Assembly (NCBI RefSeq): GCF_000423945.1
Contig: NZ_AUIY01000017.1
Location: forward strand, 62,001 to 126,000
From: Butyrivibrio sp. XPD2002
Lineage (GTDB): Bacteria > Bacillota > Clostridia > Lachnospirales > Lachnospiraceae
DNA: 64,000 nucleotides
Direction of reading: 5' to 3'
Under the pieces are notes generated by a model, which searched no databases, was not told the DNA's origin, and saw only the letters and a list, made by a program, of their open reading frames with translations. Positions 27,473-34,501 of this stretch are shown one piece after another (positions within the stretch are counted from its first letter, which is position 1; every line of letters begins with the position of its first letter). The position numbers were made by a program, and so were the translations under genes.

Positions 27473-29056
27473 TTATTTTCCGCTGGCGCCGTAGTTTGAA
27501 AGAACTCTCGCGGACGGGTCGTTTACGTCACAGCCCTTCCAACTCTTATTTGGCATCCAGAAATCAATTACCATGTCGGATTGATCTGTGTAATACTTTT
27601 CAAAGATCTCTCTATATAAAAGCGATTCCTTTGTAAAAGGTGTCGCATGTGTGTACTTCTTTACTTTTTCAGCATATTCCTCATCTGTGTAATGAGCCTC
27701 TGCATATTCCATGAGGTCGTCTCTAAGTGAGTGTCCAACCGCATCAGAGAATGCAGCCTTTTCTCTCATCAGTATTGAGTGAGGAATAAACTCATCAGGT
27801 TCAAAGGCTTTTCTCAAAAGGTACTTGCCCATTCCGTAGGTGTTGAGCTTCTTTTCAGGATCAATGCTCATAACGTAATCCACGAAATCAAGATCACCGA
27901 AGGGAACTCTTGCTTCGAGAGAGTTGACGCTTATACATCTGTCTGCACGAAGTACATCGTACATGTGAAGCTCTCTTACTCTCTTCTTTGCTTCCTCCTG
28001 GAAGGCTTCAGCACTCGGAGCGAAGTCCGTGTACTTGTATCCGAAAAGCTCATCAGAAATCTCACCTGTTAAAACCACCTTTATGTCTGTGTTTTCATGA
28101 ATCCATTTACAAAGAAGATACATTCCGATTGAAGCTCTGATCGTTGTTATATCGTAGGTTCCAAGTGCCTTAATTACAGGCTCCAGTGCACCGAGAACAT
28201 CTTCCTTGCTGATTATCACCTCGTGGTGATTGCTATGGATATAATCTGCAACCTCTCTTGCATATTTCAGATCGATGGCATCTATATCCATTCCGATTGC
28301 AAATGTCTCAATCGGCTTATCAGATAAGCTTGCTGCAACTCCACAAACCAGAGATGAATCCAGACCTCCTGAAAGAAGGAATCCAACAGGAGCGTCTGCA
28401 TCCAGTCTCTTCTTTATTCCGTTTAGGAGCTTGTCGTGAATATTTTTTGTAATAGTTTCTAAGTTATCAGTTCTGACTTCCTTTACCTGAGTCAGATCTC
28501 TGTAGCATGTAAACTTGCCATCCTCGTAGTAATGTCCCGGAGGGAACGGCATTATCTTTTTACATACACCTGTAAGGTTTTTGGGTTCTGAGGCAAACAG
28601 TATGTAGCCATCCTCATCATATCCATAGTAAAGAGGTCTTATTCCTATCGGATCTCTTGCTGCAATGAAGTCTCTCTTTTCCCCATCATAGATGACCATT
28701 GCAAACTCAGCGTCGAGAAGTGAAAACATCTTAGTTCCAAGCTTCTCATAGAGTGGAAGTATGATCTCACAATCGCTGTCACTCACGAATGAGTAACCTA
28801 AAGATTTGAGATATTTTTTCAGAGCATTGAAGCCATATAATTCACCATTACAGATAACAGCATTACCATTAAGTTCGAAGGGCTGCATTCCTTTGCAATT
28901 AAGTCCCATGATTGCCAGCCTGTTAAATCCAAGCCATCCACCCTTCACCTTAAGAGTCCTGGATTTATCAGGTCCTCTCGATGCTGTTCTCTGGAGCATT
29001 TCTTCAAAATACTCCTTACTAATCTCTTCTCTTGCATATGTGAGAATTGCGCACAT
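27473..29056 (-). CDS. asnB: Asparagine synthetase B (glutamine-hydrolysing)
   Basis: Converts aspartate to asparagine using glutamine and ATP. 527 residues. The class II glutaminase has nucleophile Cys2 (MCAILTYAREE) and RGPDKS. The synthetase domain starts near residue 200 and shows the pyrophosphate loop SGGLDSSLVCG, followed by LTGEISDELFGYKY. It is transcribed between amt and glnN with gaps of 32 and 58 bp, so its link to nitrogen status is strong. AGGAGG precedes the start. Confidence 0.96.
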   Translation of the reverse strand: MCAILTYAREEISKEYFEEMLQRTASRGPDKSRTLKVKGGWLGFNRLAIMGLNCKGMQPFELNGNAVICNGELYGFNALKKYLKSLGYSFVSDSDCEIILPLYEKLGTKMFSLLDAEFAMVIYDGEKRDFIAARDPIGIRPLYYGYDEDGYILFASEPKNLTGVCKKIMPFPPGHYYEDGKFTCYRDLTQVKEVRTDNLETITKNIHDKLLNGIKKRLDADAPVGFLLSGGLDSSLVCGVAASLSDKPIETFAIGMDIDAIDLKYAREVADYIHSNHHEVIISKEDVLGALEPVIKALGTYDITTIRASIGMYLLCKWIHENTDIKVVLTGEISDELFGYKYTDFAPSAEAFQEEAKKRVRELHMYDVLRADRCISVNSLEARVPFGDLDFVDYVMSIDPEKKLNTYGMGKYLLRKAFEPDEFIPHSILMREKAAFSDAVGHSLRDDLMEYAEAHYTDEEYAEKVKKYTHATPFTKESLLYREIFEKYYTDQSDMVIDFWMPNKSWKGCDVNDPSARVLSNYGASGK

Positions 29057-29088
29057 ATCTGTTGTTCCTCCTACAGTTACATTTATTC

Positions 29089-30858
29089 TTACTCGGCATC
29101 AGCCAGAGCGAGTACACCTTCTTCGCCTGTTCGAATCTTAACTACGTTGTCGATGCTGTAAACGAAGATCTTACCATCACCGATCTTACCGGTGTAAAGT
29201 GTTCTCTTAGCTGCTTCGATAACATCCTCTACAGGAATCTTGCTGACTACAACCTCAAGCTTGATCTTGGGAAGAAGTGTTACATCCATTTCAACACCGC
29301 GGTACTTCTGGCCTGAGCCCTTCTGTACGCCACATCCCATAACCTGAGTTACTGTCATACCTGTTACGCCAAGATCGTTCATGGCCTTACGAAGCTTGTC
29401 ATATCTTGAAAGCTTTGTAACGATAACTACTTTATGTATAGCTGCATCTGTCTTCATAGGCTGTGTAACAACCGGGACAGAAGCATTCTTCTGGAATTCT
29501 GAAGCCTCATCGTAATCGCTTACGCCAAGGTCTGTATTTTCATTGACGCTCATGTTAAGTGTGCCTGATACATCCATAAGTGCGAATCCTGAGTAAGCTG
29601 ATGCAAGGCCGTGCTCTGTAGCATCAAGTCCTGTGATCTCCTCTTCTTCAGTAACACGAAGTCCAAGTGTAGCCTTGATTACTGCGAAGGTGATTGTGAT
29701 TGTTACTGCTGTCCATGCTGCTACTGCAAGGAATCCTATAAACTGAATTCCAAGGAGCTTAAATCCGCCGCCATAGAAAAGACCAACCATCTCGTTTCCT
29801 GAAGCATCTGCGATGCTGTATCCGGGTGCTGAATTTGTAGCGAAAAGACCAACTGCAAGTGTTCCCCAGATACCGTTTAAGCAGTGAACTGCAACTGCTC
29901 CAACCGGATCATCAACGTGAAGCTTATAATCAAGGAACCAAACACCGAAGCAAACAAGAAGACCTGCTACGATACCAATTACTATTGAACCAAATGCATC
30001 TGTCACGTCGCAGGGAGCTGTGATTGCTACAAGACCTGCAAGTGAAGCATTGAGACACATTGAAACATCGGGCTTACCATACCTCAGCCATGTGAAGATC
30101 ATGCAGGTTACTGTTGCAAGTGCAGGTGCGATTGTTGTTGTTACGAAAACTGAACCAAGCTGATCAACTGATGTACATGCTGCTCCGTTGAATCCATACC
30201 AGCCAAGCCAGAGAATGAAAACACCAAGAGCTGCTGCTGTAAGGTTGTGTCCGGGAAAAGCGTTTACCTTAACTACGTCGCCGTTTGCATCCTTCTCGAA
30301 CTTACCAATTCTTGCTCCCAAGAATGATGCACCGATGAGAGCTGAGATACCACCAACCATGTGGATACATGTGGATCCTGCAAAATCGTGGAATCCCATC
30401 TGTGCCAAGAAACCGCCGCCCCATGTCCAGTGAGCTTCAATCGGATAGATGATTGCTGAGATAACTGCTGAATATACACAGTAGGAAATGAACTTTGTTC
30501 TCTCAGCCATGGATCCTGAAACGATTGTTGCTGTTGTTGCACAGAACACAAGGTTGAATACGAAATTGGACCAGTCGAAATTTGCATAGCTTGTGAAAAT
30601 ATCAAATCCCGGCTTTCCGATGATTCCCATCACATCTTCACCAAGTAATAAACCAAAGCCGATAAGGATGAAAACCACAGTACCGATACAGAAATCCATC
30701 AGGTTCTTCATGATGATGTTTCCTGTATTTTTTGCTCTTGTAAATCCTGCCTCACACATTGCGAATCCGGCCTGCATCCAGAAAACAAGAGCTGCGCCTA
30801 TCAAAAACCAAACTCCAAAAACACTCGAATCGATTGTACTTAAAATCTCTTCACTCAT
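29089..30858 (-). CDS. amt: Ammonium transporter fused to a PII signalling domain
   Basis: Residues ~1-420 are an Amt channel with eleven membrane helices. The conserved Asp/His pair lies in FHDFAGSTCIHMVGG and the second pore His in VGAVAVHCLNGIWG. After a linker, residues ~475-580 form a PII (GlnK) domain with QKG, the B-loop TGKIGDGKIF and C-loop RTGEE needed for ATP and 2-oxoglutarate. In the T-loop the sequence is YRGVEMDV where canonical PII has YRGAEYMV, so the uridylylated Tyr51 is Met. A tethered PII can plug the channel without a separate gene. The ATG at 30858 follows GGAGGAG by 7 nt. It is the first gene of the operon, behind a hairpin leader. Confidence 0.95.
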   Translation of the reverse strand: MSEEILSTIDSSVFGVWFLIGAALVFWMQAGFAMCEAGFTRAKNTGNIIMKNLMDFCIGTVVFILIGFGLLLGEDVMGIIGKPGFDIFTSYANFDWSNFVFNLVFCATTATIVSGSMAERTKFISYCVYSAVISAIIYPIEAHWTWGGGFLAQMGFHDFAGSTCIHMVGGISALIGASFLGARIGKFEKDANGDVVKVNAFPGHNLTAAALGVFILWLGWYGFNGAACTSVDQLGSVFVTTTIAPALATVTCMIFTWLRYGKPDVSMCLNASLAGLVAITAPCDVTDAFGSIVIGIVAGLLVCFGVWFLDYKLHVDDPVGAVAVHCLNGIWGTLAVGLFATNSAPGYSIADASGNEMVGLFYGGGFKLLGIQFIGFLAVAAWTAVTITITFAVIKATLGLRVTEEEEITGLDATEHGLASAYSGFALMDVSGTLNMSVNENTDLGVSDYDEASEFQKNASVPVVTQPMKTDAAIHKVVIVTKLSRYDKLRKAMNDLGVTGMTVTQVMGCGVQKGSGQKYRGVEMDVTLLPKIKLEVVVSKIPVEDVIEAAKRTLYTGKIGDGKIFVYSIDNVVKIRTGEEGVLALADAE

Positions 30859-30897
30859 AACATGCTCCTCCACGTCCCAACTTAATGGGATAAAAAA

Positions 30898-30946
30898 AGC
30901 GGCGCAGACAGGGAGGGTATATCACCCGATGCCCCATTGCACCGCT
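30898..30946 (-). promoter_or_regulatory. Terminator-like hairpin in the amt leader
   Basis: On the minus strand AGCGGTGCA pairs with TGCGCCGCT, enclosing an inner GGGT/ACCC stem, followed directly by TTTTTTT, all ~40 nt before the amt start. An intrinsic terminator inside a 5' leader suggests attenuation of the whole nitrogen operon. No obvious antiterminator pairing or known riboswitch was recognised. Confidence 0.6.
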
Positions 30947-30974
30947 AAATAATTTATTTTATTGCATGAATACC

Positions 30975-30992
30975 TGTATACAATTGTATACA
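30975..30992. promoter_or_regulatory. 18-bp palindrome upstream of amt
   Basis: TGTATACAATTGTATACA is a perfect palindrome overlapping a possible -35 (TTGTAT, 16 bp from TAAAAT). A half-copy, TGTATACAAT, lies at 31087-31096. It does not fit the GlnR/TnrA consensus. It is probably the operator of an unknown nitrogen regulator. Confidence 0.55.
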
Positions 30993-31021
30993 TCTCCGGA
31001 GTAGTATTCGAAAGGTACAGA

Positions 31022-31057
31022 AAAGGCGCCTTAGAGTGTTATCTCTAAGACGCCTTT
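31022..31057 (-). terminator. Terminator of the lipase gene
   Basis: AAAGGCGCCTTAGAG pairs with CTCTAAGACGCCTTT around a 6-nt loop, followed by TTTT on the minus strand. It separates the lipase gene from the amt promoter. Confidence 0.8.
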
Positions 31058-31154
31058 GTCTTTTATAGTTTGTGATTGTACGCTTGTGTATACAATCTGT
31101 CAAGGAGTGATTTTAATCTTTTTTCAACTTTTATCACGTTGCGATTTTAACTTG

Positions 31155-32501
31155 CTAAAATCCTCTCTGTCTTAAGTCATTTACAAGCTGAACGTAAAAC
31201 TCTCTTACATCAAAGCATTCGAAGTTCTCTCTGTTAAGATCGATCATATCAGCGTGGGATATTCCTCTTCCGCCTCTGGGCTCCAAGAAAGTATAATTCT
31301 GTCCCCAGGGAAATGACTTCTCACCAACAAGTCCATCATTTCTTCCATCGAAGTATCTTACAAGGTTATATGAAAAGTTAAGCGGGAATCTTCCACCTGT
31401 GGCTGATGCCATATAGGAACCGATACTCTGATAATATACCTTGTCTGAATCAGGTGTGATGCTGTTGAATTTCTCGCAGGCCTCGTGAGTTAAATCTGTA
31501 ACTGCCTCAATAAAGTTGGGATTGGGATCACCAAGCTTTGAAAGAGCTGCGTTGTAGGTAGCTGCAACCTTATCCTTAATGGGCTGTCCGATTTTACTGA
31601 GAAGATAATCCGCAAACTCGCAGCCTCTGTGAGGTGTGTTAACGGTTGTAAGACTTGCAACCATATCCTCCACGCCGTATCTTGCGATTGCGGCACGTGA
31701 ATCCAGACCTCCCTTAGAGTGGGCGATGATGTTCACCTTTTCACAGCCTGTCTCAGCTACGATCTGTTTTATTCTCTCTGCCAGCTCCGCACCACACTTA
31801 TCAACTGATGCTGCTGACTGCTGGTTACCATAGAAAACTGTAGCGCCGTTGAGCTGAAGCTCACCTGATATTCTTCCCCAGTAGTTAAGGAAGGCAGGCT
31901 TGAAATCCCTGAAGAACACGCCGTGAACCATAAGCAGAGGATATCTTGTTCTGCAGATCTGCTGAGCATGGCGCTGCTCGTTAACACCTATCTTATAGTT
32001 TTCAAAGTATGCTTCGTTCTCTGCTCTCTTTATCATTCCGGGAACAATCGCAAAAATGAAGGGCAAAAACCATGCAAAGAAATATGATGCCGCTTTATTA
32101 ACTATTCCCGCCTGGGACGAGTTGGTAATGATCCTTATGCATCCATTCCAATAAAGAATGGACATTGTAAGAAAAATCATGAGCGCAGACAAAAGCCATG
32201 GTACCCAGAAGCCGTAGGTAACACTCATGATATGAACAACAAGATCTGCCACCCATATAACTGCATTGATAACCGATGCCACCATATAGAACCTTAAAAG
32301 CTCAGCGCCCTTAAGGCACTGTCTGAGCTTTCTTGTGCGAAGGCTGTCCGCCTCAAGACTTGGAACAATATTGATAAGAATAAATAATGCTCCGAAGATC
32401 AAATAAAGAACAACAGACTGCAGTGACCTTGGAATAAGTATACCCAGACACGGAAATATCACGGATACCGCCGCAGCAAAAACTCTATATACTTTTTTCA
32501 T
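31155..32501 (-). CDS. Membrane-anchored alpha/beta-hydrolase (lipase-like)
   Basis: Residues 1-150 hold about four membrane segments. Residues ~175-448 are an alpha/beta hydrolase of the triacylglycerol lipase class: oxyanion region PLLMVHGVFFRDF, nucleophile Ser in IIAHSKGGLDSR, probable Asp in FDGRNDGLV and His in GISHADMIDL. The Ala-His-Ser-Lys-Gly box replaces the common G-H-S-x-G but keeps the nucleophile elbow. The membrane part suggests action on lipids or esters near the membrane; the substrate is unknown. It stands alone, with a terminator downstream. Confidence 0.85.
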   Translation of the reverse strand: MKKVYRVFAAAVSVIFPCLGILIPRSLQSVVLYLIFGALFILINIVPSLEADSLRTRKLRQCLKGAELLRFYMVASVINAVIWVADLVVHIMSVTYGFWVPWLLSALMIFLTMSILYWNGCIRIITNSSQAGIVNKAASYFFAWFLPFIFAIVPGMIKRAENEAYFENYKIGVNEQRHAQQICRTRYPLLMVHGVFFRDFKPAFLNYWGRISGELQLNGATVFYGNQQSAASVDKCGAELAERIKQIVAETGCEKVNIIAHSKGGLDSRAAIARYGVEDMVASLTTVNTPHRGCEFADYLLSKIGQPIKDKVAATYNAALSKLGDPNPNFIEAVTDLTHEACEKFNSITPDSDKVYYQSIGSYMASATGGRFPLNFSYNLVRYFDGRNDGLVGEKSFPWGQNYTFLEPRGGRGISHADMIDLNRENFECFDVREFYVQLVNDLRQRGF

Positions 32502-32525
32502 ATTCCCTCCTAAATGAACTCCTAA

Positions 32526-32630
32526 TCAAAGTCCCAATTCTTTCTCAAAATATCCTGCCACCTCTTTGATGACTTCCTCTGAAAAGGCAGTCTTTAATCC
32601 CAAATAACTGATTGCCTCATTGTAATCCAT
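32526..32630 (-). CDS. Possible small protein (34 residues)
   Basis: An ATG-to-TGA frame encodes MDYNEAISYLGLKTAFSEEV followed by a charged amphipathic helix ending in EKELGL. The composition is protein-like, but the ribosome binding site is weak. A second short frame upstream (MTKFDEIW, from GGGAG) overlaps it, so this may be a frameshifted remnant of a slightly longer gene. It lies between the HAD gene and the lipase gene on the same strand. Confidence 0.25.
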   Translation of the reverse strand: MDYNEAISYLGLKTAFSEEVIKEVAGYFEKELGL

Positions 32631-32670
32631 ATTTCATCAAACTTTGTCATACCTGTTTTCTCCCAAATGT

Positions 32671-33324
32671 TTATTTTTCCAGATAGCTCACCACAGCCTC
32701 AAGGTTATCAACGACCACCTCTGAAAGCTCCTTCATCTCATCATCTGCAGGTCTAAGATCAGGAACCATAATAGGCTTAAGCCCTCCTCTGTGAGCTGCT
32801 CTTATTCCATTAAAGGAGTCTTCGATAGCGTATGCCTTCCCGGGTGCAACACCTATCTTCTCACAGGCAAGGAGGAAAATATCAGGCTCAGGCTTACTCT
32901 TTGAAACCATATCCCCTGTAACTATCTCATCAAAATAGTCAAGTATCTTAGCATCTCTGAGTTCGTTAACAACCACTTCCTTACGGGTTGAAGAAGCCAG
33001 TGCTATTTTTTTGTTATTCTTTTTAAAGAACTCCATGATCGTGGCTACACCGCTCTTCATGGGGAGCCTTCCGCCATCGTACTTCTCATGGAACATTACA
33101 GATGCCTCTTTAGCAAACTTATCATAAGGAAAATCCTCGCCGTAGAATTCAAGAGTAAGCTCTTTTGTTTTTTCAGCGTTTGTTCCTGTGCAGGCAAGGA
33201 AAAGTTCTTCCATATTCTCATAACCATATTTGTCTGCAATTTCAATCCAGCAATCCATAGTTGCTCTCTCAGAGTCAAAGATCACTCCGTCCATATCAAA
33301 AACTACTGCGTCAAATTCCTTCAT
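32671..33324 (-). CDS. HAD-superfamily phosphatase / phosphoglucomutase-like
   Basis: A 217-residue HAD subfamily IA protein. Motif I is FDMDGVIFDSE (nucleophile and acid/base Asp), motif II the Ser of LASSTRKE, motif III the Lys of SKSKPEPDIF, motif IV IEDSFNGIRAA. A helical cap domain sits after motif I (~18-80), as in beta-phosphoglucomutase and related sugar-phosphate phosphatases. The substrate cannot be fixed from sequence. GGAGGAG precedes the start. Confidence 0.88.
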   Translation of the reverse strand: MKEFDAVVFDMDGVIFDSERATMDCWIEIADKYGYENMEELFLACTGTNAEKTKELTLEFYGEDFPYDKFAKEASVMFHEKYDGGRLPMKSGVATIMEFFKKNNKKIALASSTRKEVVVNELRDAKILDYFDEIVTGDMVSKSKPEPDIFLLACEKIGVAPGKAYAIEDSFNGIRAAHRGGLKPIMVPDLRPADDEMKELSEVVVDNLEAVVSYLEK

Positions 33325-33430
33325 AGTCTCCTCCTTAACTCATGATTCCCTCATGTGCTATGTACACGAAGTATATTATCCAATATCAACCCCATATTTT
33401 CAACGATTTACATATATTTTTTGCCGTAAA

Positions 33431-33473
33431 AAAGGAAGTCCTTACGTATCAATCGCAAAGGACTTCCCTTTTT
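33431..33473 (-). terminator. Terminator of the secreted PPC-like protein gene
   Basis: AAAGGAAGTCCTT pairs with AAGGACTTCCCTT around a 14-nt loop, with T/A runs on both sides; it begins 9 bp past the stop of the minus-strand gene. Confidence 0.8.
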
Positions 33474-33481
33474 ATATTATA

Positions 33482-34300
33482 TTATTTTACTTTCTTAACC
33501 TTGATCTGGTAGGCATTGCTATCATAGAGAGAATCACTGATTCTGATGTAGTACTTCTTGCCCTTCTTTAATCTGATCTTCTTTGATTTGCACCAGCCCT
33601 TACCTGCATCGACAGATGTATAAGGGATCCTGCTATCTACCTTATTCTTCTTTTTATATCCCTGAACATAGAAAAAATCCCCGGTTCTTGCATCATCCAT
33701 ATTCTGGAAAAAGAATCTGTAATTACCTGTCTTGGGAGCCTTGAAGACATACCAGTCAGCGTCCTCATTCTTCTCATTTAAGATACCGTTGTAAACCTTT
33801 TTGGTCTTAATCTTGTTAGCTGTATCTGCTGTGTTGTTGTCCTCAGCTTCGAAGTTCTCGGGAGTCTCATTAACTATTTTGATCTGATAATAGTAGGTCC
33901 ACGGTACTGACACATCAGCAGAAACGTTAATTGTACCTGTTTTTCCGGGAGCAAATGCATAGTTTGTTGAAGCTTTGGTTCCGCTGTTTCTGCCAATAAG
34001 TGTATACAAAATTGACTTGTTATCCACTGAAGCCTGGCAGTCAATCAGATTACCATACGCTGTCTTTCCCTGTCCGTCCTTAACATCAGTCACTGTAACT
34101 TCAACTCTTATGTATCCTGTGGCAGGAGTCTGAAAAGTGAAGGTCTGCGGTGATCCATAAGTAACGGAAAAGTTATACACCTGATTAAGATTCAGGTTGG
34201 TAGCTGCCTTTACCTCTTTTGGATTACATACGAAGCTGCAGCTGAAAATTGTGAGCGCAAGAATAAGCGCTTTGACCTTGGTTACAAAACCTTTTTTCAT
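33482..34300 (-). CDS. Secreted protein with a pre-peptidase C-terminal-like domain
   Basis: The ATG at 34300 (MKKGFVTKVKALILALT) is preferred: AGAGG stands 6 nt upstream and a classical signal peptide follows, cleaved near VKAATN. An in-frame start 63 nt earlier would bury the signal peptide. The mature ~240 residues contain two beta-rich parts. The second (~165-272) has NTADTANKI, DADWYVFKAPKTGNYRF and LKKGKKYYIRISD, the pattern of the PPC domain found at the ends of secreted peptidases. No peptidase domain is present, so a surface-binding role is more likely. The C-terminus is Lys-rich (IKVKKVK). Confidence 0.7.
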   Translation of the reverse strand: MKKGFVTKVKALILALTIFSCSFVCNPKEVKAATNLNLNQVYNFSVTYGSPQTFTFQTPATGYIRVEVTVTDVKDGQGKTAYGNLIDCQASVDNKSILYTLIGRNSGTKASTNYAFAPGKTGTINVSADVSVPWTYYYQIKIVNETPENFEAEDNNTADTANKIKTKKVYNGILNEKNEDADWYVFKAPKTGNYRFFFQNMDDARTGDFFYVQGYKKKNKVDSRIPYTSVDAGKGWCKSKKIRLKKGKKYYIRISDSLYDSNAYQIKVKKVK

Positions 34301-34458
34301 ACAATACCTCTTTCCGGTACCAGCCCAAAATGATACCCTGTTAAATTTTTCGGTTGCCACCATAATATCTGTTCCCCCTGAAATATTACGTTATAACGAC
34401 AACACGTTCTCCATTGTACCATATATAAAATATTTTTCCAGCAATTTCTCTGCATCAA

Positions 34459-34492
34459 AAAGACTTCCCACAGCTTGATGTGGGAAGTCTTT
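34459..34492 (-). terminator. Terminator of the signalling operon
   Basis: Perfect 14-bp stem AAAGACTTCCCACA/TGTGGGAAGTCTTT with a 6-nt loop and a T-run on the minus strand, 10 bp past the stop of the last gene. Confidence 0.9.
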
Positions 34493-34501
34493 ATAGTAAA
34501 A

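Noticed and set aside
30975..30992. GlnR/TnrA binding site
   Set aside because: The palindrome TGTATACAATTGTATACA does not fit the TGTNAN7TNACA consensus in spacing or in the fifth base.
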